The notes beneath the pieces were generated by a model. It made no database searches and had not been told where the DNA came from. It saw only the letters and a program-made list of their open reading frames with translations. 5,950 nucleotides of DNA, taken from Pseudomonadota bacterium (GTDB taxonomy: Bacteria > Pseudomonadota > Alphaproteobacteria > Rhizobiales > Hyphomicrobiaceae). Position numbers and translations under genes: made by a program. Shown here piece by piece: positions 4,405 to 5,950 of this stretch (its first letter is position 1; the number at the start of each line of letters is the position of its first letter). The DNA is taken from positions 1 through 5,950 of the forward strand of contig JAEZBZ010000117.1 in NCBI GenBank assembly GCA_023412745.1, read 5' to 3'.

Positions 4405-5950
4405 ATGGCAGAAGGAAAGCCAACTTACGTTTCCGCGTGGGGCCGCGTCGTCGACTACCTCCTCGGCCGCAACACGTTGATCGGCATTGCCTCGTTCATG
4501 CTGCTGGCGATTTCCGGCTATTCCACTTGGCACGGCATGCGCGATTTCATCATCGGCGTGTCGTCCGAAGCTGGACCCGGGCAGAGCCTTCCCGGCGGCA
4601 TGACGATCTCCAGCGATGCGCTGGTGATCGCCGTTGTGGTCGCCCTGACATTCCTGATGTGGCTGATGCTGCGCGAAACCTTCGGCGCCGGGCGTCAGCT
4701 CCGCGAGCGTATCGTCACGTTCCCGCTCTATGTGTTCCTGGCGATCTGGTCGATCGGCTTCGGCTACGGGTTCTGGTGGAGCCTGATCTCGGGCGAGGAG
4801 GCGACGCGCACAGGGCTCGCCGGATTGCAGGAAGACGCCCGCGACGCCAGCGGCGTGATCGCGGCGCGGCTCGATGCCGTGCGCGCACAACTCGACAGTG
4901 TCATGAGCTGGTCGGAAAGCCAGATGGCGCGCGAGGAAACCAGCGGCGGCAGTTGCGGCACGTCATCGGGCGCTGGGCGCGGGCCGCTCTACAACGCGCG
5001 ACGTGGCGTGCGTGATTCCATTGAAACGCTGCGCGACGGCATGACCCGCTCGTGGCTGACGCCAGTACAGGAAGACGTCGAGCTGCTGCGGCGGAGCGCG
5101 GCGTCGTTTGCCGGCGCCACGGTGGAGGAACGCCAGCGCGCCTTCGAGGAGAAGGCGTCCGAAATCCGCGGCCGGGCACGCAGCATCGCGGCGCGCAGCA
5201 ATCAGCTCGGCCGGTCGACGGCGACTGAAATGCGTGCCATCGCCAACGCGGTCGCCATCTCGCCGGGGACGGCGGGTTTCTCCTGCTATGATCCGACGCT
5301 GGCTGAGCGCCTGCGTCAGGCCGCCGATCAGGCCGAGCAGCCAGCCGAGCTGAAATTGCGCGAAGCAGTGTTCAACGAAGGCCCGGCCGGCGTCGCCAAC
5401 GCGGTCAAGAACCCGTGGCGCAATATCGGTACGTACGCCGGCAGCCTCGCGCTCTACGTGGTTTCGGGCGGTCAGGACGCGAATGCGCGCACCGATGGCG
5501 GCGAGCCGATCACAGGCCGCGATCTCATCGCGCTGCTGGCCAGCATCGGCATCGATATGGGACTGCTGGCACTGGCCATTCTCAATCCGCCACGCCAGCC
5601 GCCATCGATCCGCCCGTCAGGCTCGCTGATCCGCCAGATCAACGACGCCATCGACATGGCGGTGGCGCGCGCCCCGCAAGCCGATCGCGAATGGGTGCGG
5701 CGGCACTTCATCCATCACAATCGCGCCGCCTATCTGGTGATGCCGAACCTTTACAGTTGCGATCCGAACAATCAGGACGAAGCCGCGAAGGGACTGGCGA
5801 TGAACCAGCTTGCGGGTGTGTTGAGCGATCTCGATCTGGTGCGCTGGCCGAAGCGGGAACGGAGCTGGCTGCTGCAGAAGAGCGAATTGCAGAAGCTCAA
5901 GCTGGAGGAAAGCGAAGGCAGCGACACCGATCTGACCGAAGTGCGCCAGC
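4405..5950 (+). CDS. Uncharacterised multi-pass membrane protein with a large helical periplasmic domain (3' end cut by window)
   Basis: The frame is open for 515 codons from ATG at 4405 to the window edge. Hydrophobic helices are visible at about 24-40, 72-89, 104-128 and 373-393. Basic stretches (GRQLRER at 96-102, and around RQPPSIRPSGSLIR at 397-410) put the N-terminus, the second loop and the C-terminal part in the cytoplasm by the positive-inside rule. Residues 129-372 would then be periplasmic; they are rich in Ala, Arg, Glu and Gln and look like long helices or coiled coil, for example at 131-175 and 220-275. Two cysteines, 184 and 294, lie in that domain and could form a disulfide; Cys452 is predicted cytoplasmic. 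The C-terminal part after 410 is charged and soluble-looking. Codon use is like the neighbours, so there is no sign of recent transfer. I do not recognise the family and assign no function. Confidence 0.85.
   Translation, partial: MAEGKPTYVSAWGRVVDYLLGRNTLIGIASFMLLAISGYSTWHGMRDFIIGVSSEAGPGQSLPGGMTISSDALVIAVVVALTFLMWLMLRETFGAGRQLRERIVTFPLYVFLAIWSIGFGYGFWWSLISGEEATRTGLAGLQEDARDASGVIAARLDAVRAQLDSVMSWSESQMAREETSGGSCGTSSGAGRGPLYNARRGVRDSIETLRDGMTRSWLTPVQEDVELLRRSAASFAGATVEERQRAFEEKASEIRGRARSIAARSNQLGRSTATEMRAIANAVAISPGTAGFSCYDPTLAERLRQAADQAEQPAELKLREAVFNEGPAGVANAVKNPWRNIGTYAGSLALYVVSGGQDANARTDGGEPITGRDLIALLASIGIDMGLLALAILNPPRQPPSIRPSGSLIRQINDAIDMAVARAPQADREWVRRHFIHHNRAAYLVMPNLYSCDPNNQDEAAKGLAMNQLAGVLSDLDLVRWPKRERSWLLQKSELQKLKLEESEGSDTDLTEVRQ

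Noticed and set aside
4398..5015. Plus-strand 205-codon frame overlapping the membrane-protein gene
   Set aside because: It is Arg-rich and lacks the hydrophobic helices seen in the alternative frame, which stays open for 515 codons.

Overview
The window has high-GC sequence, short intergenic gaps and protein families typical of Alphaproteobacteria, most likely Hyphomicrobiales (rhizobia and relatives). That placement is inferred from gene content and codon use, since no rRNA or tRNA is present. Five genes and one broken gene fill nearly all of it. The first five (1-4214) lie on the minus strand and the last (4405-5950) on the plus strand.

Membrane-lipid block (1-1691, minus). A GTG-started calcineurin-like metallophosphoesterase (801-1625) resembles PlcP, the phosphate-starvation phospholipase C of rhizobia. 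It is followed 21 bases later by a DUF3419/BtaA-type gene (1-779, cut by the window edge), a predicted SAM:diacylglycerol 3-amino-3-carboxypropyl transferase. A good PHO-box-like element (1674-1691) lies just upstream of the pair. Together they suggest a PhoB-controlled phospholipid-replacement operon: PlcP releases diacylglycerol from phospholipids, BtaA builds the phosphorus-free betaine-lipid head group on it, and a methyltransferase (BtaB) would be expected beyond position 1. This is the most notable system in the window.

Acyl-CoA block (1785-4214, minus). A family III (CaiB/BaiF) CoA-transferase and a crotonase-fold protein are separated by 5 bases and surely co-transcribed. A small GYD-domain gene follows about 100 bases on, with a one-base frameshift that splits it. 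The crotonase lacks both glutamates of classical enoyl-CoA hydratases, so its reaction is unclear. The pathway substrate cannot be read from the sequence.

Membrane-protein block (4405-5950, plus). A divergent gene, open at the right edge, encodes a four-helix membrane protein with a large, probably periplasmic helical domain carrying two cysteines. I do not recognise its family.

The non-coding stretches are 1626-1784 (PHO box and a perfect tandem 7-bp repeat), 2096-2196 (only a strong ribosome-binding site and a short palindrome) and 4215-4404 (divergent promoter region). I saw no tRNA, rRNA, CRISPR array, insertion sequence or convincing intrinsic terminator.
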